Assembly (NCBI GenBank): GCA_948567375.1
Contig: OX419757.1
Span: 47,430,001 to 47,494,000, forward strand
DNA from: Lunularia cruciata
Taxonomy: Eukaryota > Streptophyta > Marchantiopsida > Lunulariales > Lunulariaceae
Direction: 5' to 3'
Length of the DNA: 64,000 nucleotides
Within the stretch, counting starts at the first letter, position 1. Each line of letters begins with the position of its first letter. The translations under genes were made by a program, and so were the position numbers. Under the pieces are notes generated by a model, which was given only the letters and a program-made list of their open reading frames with translations, was not told the DNA's origin and searched no databases. Positions 54,561-64,000 of the stretch are shown in pieces.

Positions 54561-56080
54561 ATATGAATCATTCTAACTTATTGTAATGTAGTGTCTTGAA
54601 GCAAGGATAAAACACTATGCTATAGTCTTAGGTGAAAAAGAGATTCGACCCTTCGGAGATCTAACTCTAATATAGTTTGAAAATTTTTTCCTTCTATTTG
54701 TGAGGCACTTTGAGATCTGAGTATCTCATGCAACCTGATGTTCATAATGATGGTGCAAAGCACAGATCATAGAAGTATTATGATGATAAGAAGACAGAAT
54801 TTGGTTGGGCTAATTAGAAGATAAGGAATTTCCAAGATGAAGTGACCTTCATTGCAAATGATCCATCATCTTTAGGAGTCCTCTAGACAACAATTATAGT
54901 GAAAGTGATTAGTAATGATCTACATTTTTGTAGTACGCTAATAAGGGTAATACTACCATCTTTTGGGAATGATTTTTCCCAAGAGGTAAAATAAAAAGCA
55001 ATAGATTATTATTTTTGGGACCTTTTACTTTTTTTTTAGTCATATATCCAACACATATTTTCATGGGATCAACCAATTCTTACCGCAAAATTACAAATTT
55101 GAATGACAATGTGTCGTTACAATATGTTGAAGTCTCTTTGGATTACACAAAATGAATATAATTTCGGTTTATCATTATGATCAAATAATTCAAAATCTAA
55201 TATAACAAAATAAAAACTAAAATAATGATGCTTTTCAATAACTATTACAACCATAGCATTACAAATAGTGTTCCTCTCTAAAAAGATTAGAATCTTTATT
55301 GATTATGTTGAATTCAACTTAAACCACACAACAGATTACCTATGATCTAAATGTACTATTATCACACATTATATCCTTATCTATGAATTCTAAATTAGAA
55401 AGGTAAAATTGCCTTAAGACTTCAATCCAAATTTATTCTACTTAAGTATTGTGATACTAAACCCTTTGATTTAATTTATCCTAGAATTCAAAATCTAAAC
55501 TCTAGACAAATGGATAAAAATAAACCATATCACCAAGACATAGTATTTTTCCATTTGAGTTCAACCGTGTCCATGGAAAAAATCTACTCCTTTAGTTCCT
55601 TCGTTTGCTTTCCACTCGTAATTATATATTACCCTCAAGCTTTATATATTTACATGTTTCACTACTTACATAATATAGATTGTACATATACCAAGATGTG
55701 CTTAAAAATTGCTTGTAGCAAAAAGAATATCATTGATTCTCACACTATTTTTTTACACTACAAACAAACAAGATTGCGAGGAGGTATGATACATCGTTTA
55801 GTGTATGGTACATTAAGTAAGTTCAATTTTATCGTACTTGCTCTATGTAATCCTATCTGTAGTGCCAAAAGATAGTGTGATAATCAATGCTATTCTCTAT
55901 GCCACAAGTGATTTTAAAGTACATCTTGGTCTAGGTACAATCTATCAACGATAAATCGTTTTTGTATCTTCTCACGTTTTGATGTATTCCATGAAAGACA
56001 AGGCCGGTCTAGGAATGATCTTTATTCCACAAATACCCGTTCCTTTGGTATTTAGAGATGAGATGACTGCAAAAAACTAA
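54561..56080. other. AT-rich stretch, no supported gene
   Basis: AT-rich, few CG. A 121-codon frame at 55510-55875 shows no domain and has the amino-acid bias of AT-rich random sequence. I see no LTR here for the gypsy element to the left. Confidence 0.5.
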
Positions 56081-56084
56081 ATAA

Positions 56085-56330
56085 TATACCCAAAAGAAAT
56101 AATAAAAGGAATACAAGGACAAGAAGAGGTGCAAATGAATATAACAAGCACAAAACCCAAAAAAAAGGTGCTAAAATATAAGGTAAAACTATGGTGAAAA
56201 CAAAATAAAACAATCTAAAGTTGAATTTCTGTGATTTAGGTCTTTTGGTATTAGTGCATGAGGAATGAGGATACTATATGTGATGGGAGCTTCTATTCCC
56301 ACAAATTATTAACTAAAATCCAAAAGAGTG
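56085..56330 (+). repeat. Dispersed repeat, copy 2 of 3
   Basis: AGGAATACAAGGACAAGAAGAGGTGCA, then AACAAGCACAAAACCCA, AACTATGGT, GTGATTTAGGTC and TGATGGGAGCTTCTATTCC, repeated in order in 56375-56620. No coding content. Confidence 0.7.
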
Positions 56331-56354
56331 TTGTAAAGTGACAAAGACTTTGAA

Positions 56355-56870
56355 ATAGAATATACCTTAAAGGGAAAGGAATACAAGGACAACAAGAAGT
56401 GCAGAAGAGGATAACTAGCACAAGGCCCAAAATTCTTTTGGCTAAAATATGAGGCAAAAATTGCTAAAATTTGAGGCAAAACTATGGTCACTAAATAAAG
56501 AGGAAATAAACAACATAATATAAAGCTGAATTGTGTGATATAGATCTTCTTAAACTATCTAGTACATGGGAAGGGAGGGTTCTAGTCATGATGTGAGTCC
56601 CCAGTGCTTGAGAGTGTTGTAAAGTGACAAATATAATCTATCGAATAAGAGATGAATCATAGCTAGAGAAATGGCTAAAGATCTTCTCCTCTGACTTGCA
56701 TAAAACCTCATGTTACATATCTAAGAAAATTATCAAATTGATAATGAAAGTGCTCAAAAATTGACCGAGCAAAAAGTATAATGGTATTGGAAGATAGTCG
56801 TGGTGGATAATGGTTCTTTTTTCTCTTGGTTGGTAATGATAGTTAGTTGATGGTGGATGCTGGTTTATCT
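56355..56870 (+). repeat. Dispersed repeat, copy 3 of 3 (tandem with copy 2)
   Basis: Same landmarks as copy 2, and it continues further right with CATAGCTAGAGAAATGG, ATTATCAAATTGATAATGAA and GTGGATAATGGTTCTTTTTTC, which match 28800-28980. Copies 2 and 3 are adjacent, suggesting local duplication. Confidence 0.65.
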
Positions 56871-57387
56871 AACAACTTTATTAGAAATTGTAAAATATTT
56901 ATGATCACTATTATACACATTATGTCAAACCGCCCATGAAAATGATAATGTTTGCTCTCCCTTGAGTCGGTGGTCTAAAGAGACCTAATTACCATTCAAT
57001 TTATACTTATGATTAAATAGATTTTATGATTTATATATCATTGTATCTCGATTAACATGATAATTTATAATAGATTTTCCATCTGTAAAATATTACAAAA
57101 ATATATATACCATATATATCATATCATGGAGATAAACTCTTACTGGATAGACTTACAAGTACCTCAACATTAGCCTTTCAACTTAACTTAATCTTGATAA
57201 TCATGATGCTTGATAATTGTGGAACTCAATTTATACACAAGAACGCATCGCTTTTAACTAACACGTTCAATTACATAATTCGCTGCCACGTCAGTCTATG
57301 TCAAGCATTGGAGTCAAGTCTTTGTCTCCGCTTAGGGATAAGTCATCTCTCGATTGGATCACCAGGCAATGGCGTCTGCAATCCATA

Positions 57388-57975
57388 AATCCATAGGAGA
57401 ACAATCACATCTAGTGATATTTCTTTGATATTTTAATTGTATATAGAACTAACGAGTTGTATAGTTGTGATATCTTAGGTGTAATATAATAGATTTTTCA
57501 TATCAAACTCACTTGGTACAGATTTAACTCCATTTTATTTTTCCTTTGTTTGGTTTGAAAATAATCACATCAGGTGATTTTTTTGGATGCTCTATTATTC
57601 CTGGAACGAGTGATTTGTATAGCTAAGAATTCTTAAGTGTAATATAGCAGATTTCTCGTATTACCTCTATTACGGTTTAACTCCATTTTATCTTTGTGTT
57701 GTCTCTCCCTTGTTCGGCTTGATGGGGTCTTTCTCTCTTTAGTGTTTTCATGAGAAAAAAAGCGACCGCGTAGGAAAAATGAAGGATGGGAAGACCCCAT
57801 CAAGCTATACAAGGGAGAGACAAAAAAGGTAACATGGGGCTAAGCCCCAATAGAGTTTGTATGAGAAATCTGCACTACTGCACCTAAGATATTAGAACTA
57901 TGCAAATTGTACGATCTACACACAATTGGAGTATCCTAAGAAATATCACCTAATGTGATTACTCTCCTATGGATT
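57388..57975. mobile_element. Foldback element with long inverted arms
   Basis: Right arm 57764-57975 is the approximate complement of the left side. Outer ends: CCATAGGAGAACAATCACAT on the left, ATGTGATTACTCTCCTATGG on the right. Centre: CTTGATGGGGTC and GACCCCATCAAG. The left arm is present twice in tandem (57388-57545 and 57555-57745). There is no coding sequence. Fragments of the same family are at 35085, 35935, 36233, 38945 and 50636. The target duplication was not clear. Confidence 0.75.
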
Positions 57976-58109
57976 GCACCAGCCACTGCACTCTGCAGAG
58001 CAATGGATACACGTTATCTAAAGTAAGCTACAAAGTATGAGAATGAGAGTGATACCCCTACCACCTACCATGATAAGCTCTCGCGCACTCCCTGACAAAT
58101 GTATCAAAT

Positions 58110-58139
58110 GCCGTGTCCATCGCTCCATATGGACACGGC
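58110..58139. repeat. 11-bp perfect inverted repeat upstream of the RRP7-like gene
   Basis: GCCGTGTCCAT (58110-58120) and ATGGACACGGC (58129-58139) around eight bases; a further partial GTGTCCATATG follows. It lies about 540 bp before the start codon. Its function is unknown. Confidence 0.85.
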
Positions 58140-58677
58140 AGTGTCCATATGTGTCTTAGTGTTTTCTAGGCGGTCTAGAAAATGGTCGCCCTTTTCTCAT
58201 TGGATAACGATAGTCTCCACCCGCGGTAGGACCAATAGCCAAAAGCGCCAACGTTGAATGTTGGGGTGCTGTTAAGTCTATCTCTCCCGGAGTTTCCCCT
58301 AGCGCTACCCCGCTCCTAACTCTCCGTACGTTTTCTCCGTCCGTGTCCCAACGGAGTGGAAGAAGGGACAAACGGCAGTTAGGTGTGAGCAGCAAACAAT
58401 GGCCGTGATTTCTGTCGGGGCCCCGTTCATGAGAGGGCATTCGTCCAAAGAGGGGCTCAAGCGTTCTGGAGACTTGACAGCCAAATTCTCCGATACGTGG
58501 TGCGGGATTGAGTTAGGACATTCAGGTGCAGGTTTTCAAGGATTGTGAGTCTCCCAATTCGTACTTCCTTTAGGGTTTAGGTGAAATTGCTGGTTGAGGT
58601 GATCGAGGAGAGGTCGCTGTTGCAACGAGGGCAGGATTTGTTGGCAATTTTGAGGTTGCGTCACTGCGAGTAACACG

Positions 58678-59118
58678 ATGGGAGCGCCCGTAAAGGAGGG
58701 GACTTCGCTGAAAGGAATGAAGAAGTGGATTGCTGAGTACAGGGCGATGAGACCTGGACTTGCTGTTCTACAAGCTCAAGTGGATGATTTCATGGCTGAA
58801 TTTGATGCGAAGGAGGAGAAAGCTAGGTTAGAAATGATGGCCACCGCAGATGAGGAAGGATGGACTGTGGTGGTCGGGAACAAAGGCAGAAAGAAAACAG
58901 CAGACGCAGAAAGCGGTATTAGAGTGGGAGCAGTGTCCAGCGTTGCTGTAGAAGAAAAAGCTAAGAAGCAAAGCAAGAAGGAAAGCGCTGTGGATTTTTA
59001 CAGATTCCAAAAACGAGAGTCAAGACGGAACGAGGTGCTGGAGTTGCAGAAGAAATTTGAAGAAGACAAGAAGAGAATAGCTAAAATGCGCGAGGCTCGA
59101 AAATTCAGACCATATTAG
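58678..59118 (+). CDS. RRP7 C-terminal-domain protein (rRNA processing)
   Basis: One 146-residue frame. MKKWIAEYRAMRPGLAVLQA then VDDFMAEFDAKEE begin the domain; DEEGWTVVVGNKGRKKTADA, ESGIRVGAV, DFYRFQKRESRRNEVLELQK and the exact C-terminal KMREARKFRPY are hallmarks of plant RRP7 (At5g38720-like) and of the eukaryotic RRP7A/Rrp7 family, a component of the small-subunit processome (UTP-C/CURI) acting in 18S rRNA maturation in the nucleolus. The usual family member is about 280-310 residues and carries an N-terminal RRM-like region. That region is absent here. The preceding in-frame stop is TGA at 58651, so either this is a short form or the N-terminal part sits in upstream exons I could not identify. 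The charged middle is probably a coiled coil. Confidence 0.85.
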   Translation: MGAPVKEGTSLKGMKKWIAEYRAMRPGLAVLQAQVDDFMAEFDAKEEKARLEMMATADEEGWTVVVGNKGRKKTADAESGIRVGAVSSVAVEEKAKKQSKKESAVDFYRFQKRESRRNEVLELQKKFEEDKKRIAKMREARKFRPY

Positions 59119-60948
59119 ATCTCGTTCACCTCTTTGATTCACTCAACGACATCCAGGTTCTGCAAGTAGACATGGGTATCTGCCTCGTGTTGGGGACGAG
59201 CTCTAGTTGTATATCAAGATTTGCAAATGCAAATACAATTTTGACATCTTTACTTTTGATTGTCTCAAATATCATGATGAATGCGATCACAGTTGTCGGT
59301 TTCTTATCTCTTATATCGATAAGGTGAGATCCCTAGCTTTACAAGGATTTCCCAGTCGCTCCATAACATCATCTCCAAGCTTTTTCTTGTGTTTCTGTTA
59401 CGTTCCTGTATTCACCCCCTCTAGACTTCCTCATAGGTGAAAGCATCATCTGTGGCGCCTTGCAGCCATATTGTCGTCTCAAGTCGCCTAATGCTAAAAG
59501 ATCTGTAGTGCTTTGTCCCGTTACACCAATTTTTGGTTTCGGGTGCTTCACCTTCAACGGAGGAAGTATTACTTAAATTTAAACGTCTCGCAAGAAGCAC
59601 AACACCAAGCGTTCTGGTGAGCAGTCCACATACAAAGTTCAGCAAGTCTTTGCTGTATGAGAAGTGCTGATAATCAAAATGAGACAGAAATGCGTGTTGA
59701 AGAAGTAGGGATAGCGAGTTTAAGAGAAGGTGTGAATAACCATGAGACTCGTCATACAAACTCGCTGCGATTGATTCGCTGGATCCGTGATTCACAGAAG
59801 TATGTATCTCTTTCTGCCCTTCTGTGAAATGTAGTTCACTCATCAAGGATATGAGAGTAACCTAAAATCCTCGACTTTCACTGCAAAGTTTATTGCCAAA
59901 GTTTGAGTTTCAACTAGTAAAGGTTTTGTTTCCACAGACATTGCCACCACAGTTGAGCGTGCACGCTCTCAAAACGGTTCAGGAGAGTAGTCCTGTAAAC
60001 CTTCCACCTCGTATAGCTGTTTCCGACATTGTGGCACCGCATGTCAATCAGCTACTTCTGCTAGTCATGACCATTATCACATATCAGGTGGAGTCCTGTG
60101 AGTAGTGACTAGCTGGCAGTTATGCAGTAGAAGAGCTCGATGGCTCATGTAGCGCGCAGCAAGGACTTCACAGGCAGCTCAGGACGCAATTCACATTGCT
60201 ATGCAGAACAATTTCACAACTACCTAAGGCCGCCAAGTTCCTGCTAGAACAGCAAACATAGAGTGCTTCAGTTCTCACATTCAATGCTTGAGCATAAGAT
60301 AAGTAGGGGAGCTTCAAACTCAGAAGTCCAGAAGAAGAATCGTAAGAAGCTTCAGCTGCGCCAAGCTCAGAGCAGAAAGGAAGTGATACCTGCAGTACGG
60401 GAGAGCGTCACCAATTTAGCTTTCGAGAACAACGGAACGGAGAACGGAACAGAGAGAACGGAATCGACTTCTGATAGTTAGTTGCCTGTCACAACGTAGA
60501 GAGTCCAACTCAGATTGAACATAAAGATCAACCCGATCAAGCCTGGCTTCATATCTACACAACAGCCTATCAAACCAAAATAACGTCATGTATGATAGAT
60601 AAAAGAAACCACTTTCTAGATAATAGAAATAATTTACCACTGCAATTCCGCAAAACAAGTAGTGTTTTGGGCTTCCTGCAGGTCTGAAGTAGTTCTCACT
60701 AGCCTACCTAAGCTCGTCATTTTGTTAGTGCGTAAAGATCAGACACTTCCGAAGGTCCGAGCAAAAGAATGGAGACAACTTAAAAGTTATAGCAGAAAAC
60801 CAAGACTACCAGTTAAAGTACCTCCATCAAACTGTGGGCTCACCTGGATTGCTTCATAGAGTTTTGTCGTGATAAGAATTTCAGTGTATGTAACAATAAC
60901 TTCCAAGTCTTGAAGTGCTAACTGCAACGAGTCCCTTTCTCCATAACT
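59119..60948. other. Between RRP7-like and PIH1 genes, no firm gene
   Basis: Should contain the 3' ends of both neighbours, since they converge. One plus-strand frame at 60263-60481 (NSEVQKKNRKKLQLRQAQSR and onward) has protein-like composition, and another frame at 59893-60105 is open, but I cannot join them or recognise a domain. A minus frame at 59421-59846 has no recognised content. No RNA gene recognised. Confidence 0.4.
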
Positions 60949-63900
60949 TTAGTGAGTTTCTGCTCTATGGAGATTCTGCATAAATCCAACTAAAGAAATA
61001 TCCAGCACCTTGACTGAGAAAATATCTTTCAGACATAATTCCCGCGAGCAGCGGCAGCTGAGGATTTTAAAAGTAATGTAAATGAAAGCAATGCTTCAAG
61101 GAAAGCAGGTGTGCATGGTTTCCACAAATGCTTGTTTCCAACAAGTTACAGACTTGCTTAGAGAAGTGGACCTTTGGAAATGAGATCATGAGAAATACGG
61201 CATCCACAGGTCGTGAACTGTAGCCCATCTCAACAAGCGGTTGTCCTGTGGGCTGGTCGGCGACTGAATGCTGCAACTTTTCATGCTTTTCCTCAGCAAT
61301 CCAAGCTACTCCATCTATGTCCCGATCATCTGATGAAGGTACTAATTCCTGCGACTCTGAAGATGTTCCTTCTGATAAGGACAACATGCCACAGGACGTT
61401 GTGCGGTTTGAGGTAGATGCTGGTGTGGAAGGTCGGATTTCCGCAAGCAGCTCTTCGCAACATGCTTGAGAAGTCTTAGGGAGATGATTGGGGGTCACGT
61501 GACTTGCACCTGTTGGCAGGTTGTGAGGAATGGACGAGGAAGATTCGTTTCCTTTAGTCCCATGCACTTTCAATACTTGCGCTTCCATAAGCAGTGGAAA
61601 GCTGGGCTCTAAATCTGCATAACAAAGTAGATAGTCGAAATAGCAACAACCAACGACGTAAGTGGTCTAACGAGGTCTAGAGGTACTTGCGTCATAAGAC
61701 ATATTCATGTTTATCTTTGGGCTTGAGCAACCGTCGATGAGAATTATATAACATTCTGACTCCTGATAACTGATCATGATGTTCAGAATTTCACTACTTG
61801 TATAAAGGGTCGACCACTGCCGCTGAACTCTTCTGAAATCCAATCTGTGATAGAACTAAGCGTAGCTGTTGTTAATGTACTGATACTACTACTAATAGAT
61901 ATAGAAATTCGAGAAGAAGAATAACCTGTCGTGTCAACAATCAACAGTAACTCACCCGAATCACGCAGTACTTCAGAAACAAGTGGTCCTGTCGATGTTG
62001 CTCGAATTTGCTGAGAGGGGACATCAGATCCTTTATACTTCATATGCGGAAGCTTAAAATCTGCAGCAAGAAAGTAACGCATGTTCTAAAACGTCCTCCG
62101 TTTCTTAGATAATCGAACACTGATCGCGTTGGCTTAAGTTAGTTCGTTACTGAAGTCATTGTGACATTCGTGACTCCAAATCAGCTTATAAAGTACTGAC
62201 AATAACCTGTTGTGATGAATTACTGGGGCAGATGACTGGACCAAGTTTTGACTATAGTGGAATGTAGCAAGGGCTGAAATCACCATACCAGAACTGAGCT
62301 CAAGGGTGTATTTCTGAGATATCCAGGTTGTCGCCATCTCTATCAAAAAGAGTTTCAGCTTTCTGTTTGACATGGTGAACTCCACGATAGATGAGTTGTA
62401 CACCATGTCGAAGACACGGCACGGTTTGCCACCTGCAAGGTACAGAACCAGAATAAACATGTTGATTGTTCCCACCTTAGAACCTATTAAAAAGATCATC
62501 TAGCAACGCCGTTGTGTAAAGTCCATAACAAGAATTAGAACAAATATCTTCCTCTTTACTGTGTGAACCTGCAGAGAGATTTCTGCGCGTAGGAATCACT
62601 TTACTCGTTTAAATGGTAGTAGTTGTTGACCACTATCGACGGTCGACATTTTAACCACGGAAGCTTAATAAGAAGACGTTCTGACATATTCTAGGTTTTC
62701 CTAGAAAGAAGTAAAACTTTGCAATATATCAAACCATTTGCTTAAAATCTAACTTTACAGGGCTGGGAGTTATAATTCGTCAATCTAGAATTATTAGAGA
62801 TGGCGACGAGACCATGGTCAGTCGAGTTCACAGGTTCGGAGCAGCTGACAGGGAATCGGACATTGGGAATGTCCACAGATCCTTCGAGATCGTTATTCTC
62901 CTTCAGCGCTTCTTGAACATCAGTAGGTATCCCTTTGTGCCACTCAGCAGGTGCTGGAATCTGCACTAATTACAGTATTGACGTGTTTGACGACATATAA
63001 AACCACGGCAAGTCAAGTTACTAGGAAGGTTATAAACTACTTGCTCAAGCCCTACAGAGACCAAATCTAGATGTTCATACGGAGGTTATATTTTGTTACT
63101 TCTGCGACTTGAACTAGATCCCGGAAGAATGGCTCTGGGTGCCTGACTGAAACTTGTTGAGTAACTTCTTGTCCTCAAGATAGACTTATGAAATGGTATG
63201 GTCAAACCATTCCAGATAGCTCTGATATGCACTCCGACAAGATGGTTCGTTGTTTTAATAGCTGATATGATTTAGATAGTATTTCTTTGAAAGATTATTG
63301 TTAATTCTCAGTCGAACGTAACCAAATGTGAAAATATCTGAGTAGCATCTACGAGGACAAGCGGAGGCGTTCCAGGATGATTCAACACAATCAGAGTCTG
63401 TAGCATTTTACTTGGGGCTCAGGTGGCAAGACTCAGTTGATTGCAACGGGCCGCATCTACAACATACCTTAGGAGAACCGCATATGTTGATGAATATCTT
63501 CTCTCCTTTATCAGTTGTTTTCACAACAAAAAACGGCTTTGGAACAATAATTTCGCTCTTGGCTCGATCGCTAGCTACTTTGGGCAACGTGATACCGCCA
63601 GCCAATGGCTCACACTGTTGTTGCTTCATGGCTTCCAACAAGACCTGGCAGGATGTCAAACAAAGGAATGAAGAACAAGAAACCATCTCTGGCACATTGC
63701 TCCTGGCGACAACGTAGACAACCAGATATCATTGTCCGCTTGATCAGCTTTTCTTATCAAGTTCAAATTTTCGCAGGGCCAGATAAGCTCATAATCAAAT
63801 GGCGGAGAAAATTATTTACTAGTCATTTCAAGTGTAGACGCACCTCAAGCTCTGAGTTCTTGGGAGCAATTCCTTCGTCGCGAGCTTTCTCGTAGGTCTT

Positions 63901-63972
63901 CAACATCTTCAAGGCGGATTCCAGTTTCTTGTCACTGATTTGCGGCTCATCTTCCACTTCTTCAATCTTCAT
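60949..63972 (-). CDS. PIH1-domain protein (HSP90/R2TP co-chaperone type), multi-exon
   Basis: Minus-strand exons 63972-63844, 63644-63468, 62960-62813, 62432-62289, 62060-61956 and 61614-61154 join in phase with GT-AG borders. A possible seventh exon, 61008-60949, starts VLDISLVGFMQ in the right phase and ends in TAA, giving about 407 residues. If the sixth exon is not spliced it runs to a stop at 61067 (416 residues). Residues 85-212 form a PIH1 N-domain: VPKPFFVVKTTDKGEKIFIN, ICGSPK, IPAPAEWHKG, IPNVRFPVSCSEPV, GKPCRVFDMVYN, LFLIEMATTW, and the final KYKG at 207-210. The region after 290 is Ser/Glu-rich and acidic, and PVDAVFLMISFPKVHFSK could open a CS-type domain. PIH1 proteins bridge HSP90 and the RUVBL complex; some are dynein-assembly factors. 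The subfamily (PIH1D1, PIH1D2 or MOT48 type) is not settled. The right border is close to the window end, but the ATG at 63972 gives a complete N-terminus. Confidence 0.82.
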
Positions 63973-64000
63973 CTCTCAGATACTCTGACGCTGACATTAT

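Noticed and set aside
55510-55875. Plus-strand frame of 121 codons in AT-rich DNA
   Set aside because: Residue make-up (Ile, Tyr, Phe, Lys, Ser) is that of random AT-rich sequence, and there is no domain.
59421-59846. Minus-strand frame of 141 codons
   Set aside because: Unrecognised sequence between two convergent genes; nothing supports it beyond its length.

Overview
The window looks like nuclear DNA of a land plant, most likely a bryophyte (moss-like). Three things point there. A eukaryotic gene encodes an apparently complete class A penicillin-binding protein behind a plant-type N-terminal extension, as expected where plastids keep peptidoglycan. The neighbouring rhodanese gene carries nine GT-AG introns. 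The rest is filled with decayed plant LTR retrotransposons. I cannot fix the species from the sequence.

Layout. 1-1.2 kb holds nothing I recognise, and 1.2-1.67 kb is a wrecked hAT-like BED-finger relic. 1,671-22,114 is one Ty1/copia element (LTRs about 438 and 410 bp) split inside its RT/RNase H region by about 15 kb of nested Ty3/gypsy DNA. That block contains a chromovirus fragment (+), a second gypsy lineage (-), another chromovirus copy with LTRs and a chromodomain remnant (+), an inverted solo LTR, two opposite copies of an unrelated LTR-like element, and a further LTR-like insert carrying (CT)50. 22.1-34.6 kb has higher GC and no gene I can support. 34.6-38.9 kb is a very AT-rich island with foldback-element pieces and a 156-bp tandem duplication.

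The genic part is 39.4-47.3 kb. A ten-exon plastid rhodanese-domain gene (STR11-like, 305 aa) is followed on the same strand by the intronless PBP gene (969 aa from the first ATG). 47.3-49.5 kb is unassigned. 49.5-57.9 kb is repeats again, including a minus-strand gypsy relic with a PHD finger downstream of its integrase, dispersed repeats and a foldback element. From 58.1 kb the DNA is genic: a short RRP7 C-terminal-domain protein (+) and, at the right edge, a multi-exon PIH1-domain gene (-).

Functionally, the PBP would polymerise and cross-link plastid peptidoglycan, the rhodanese protein is probably a thylakoid or envelope protein, RRP7 belongs to small-subunit rRNA processing, and PIH1 proteins are HSP90/R2TP co-chaperone subunits that also assemble axonemal dyneins in organisms with swimming sperm. 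The genes do not form a pathway; they are neighbours separated by transposon blocks.
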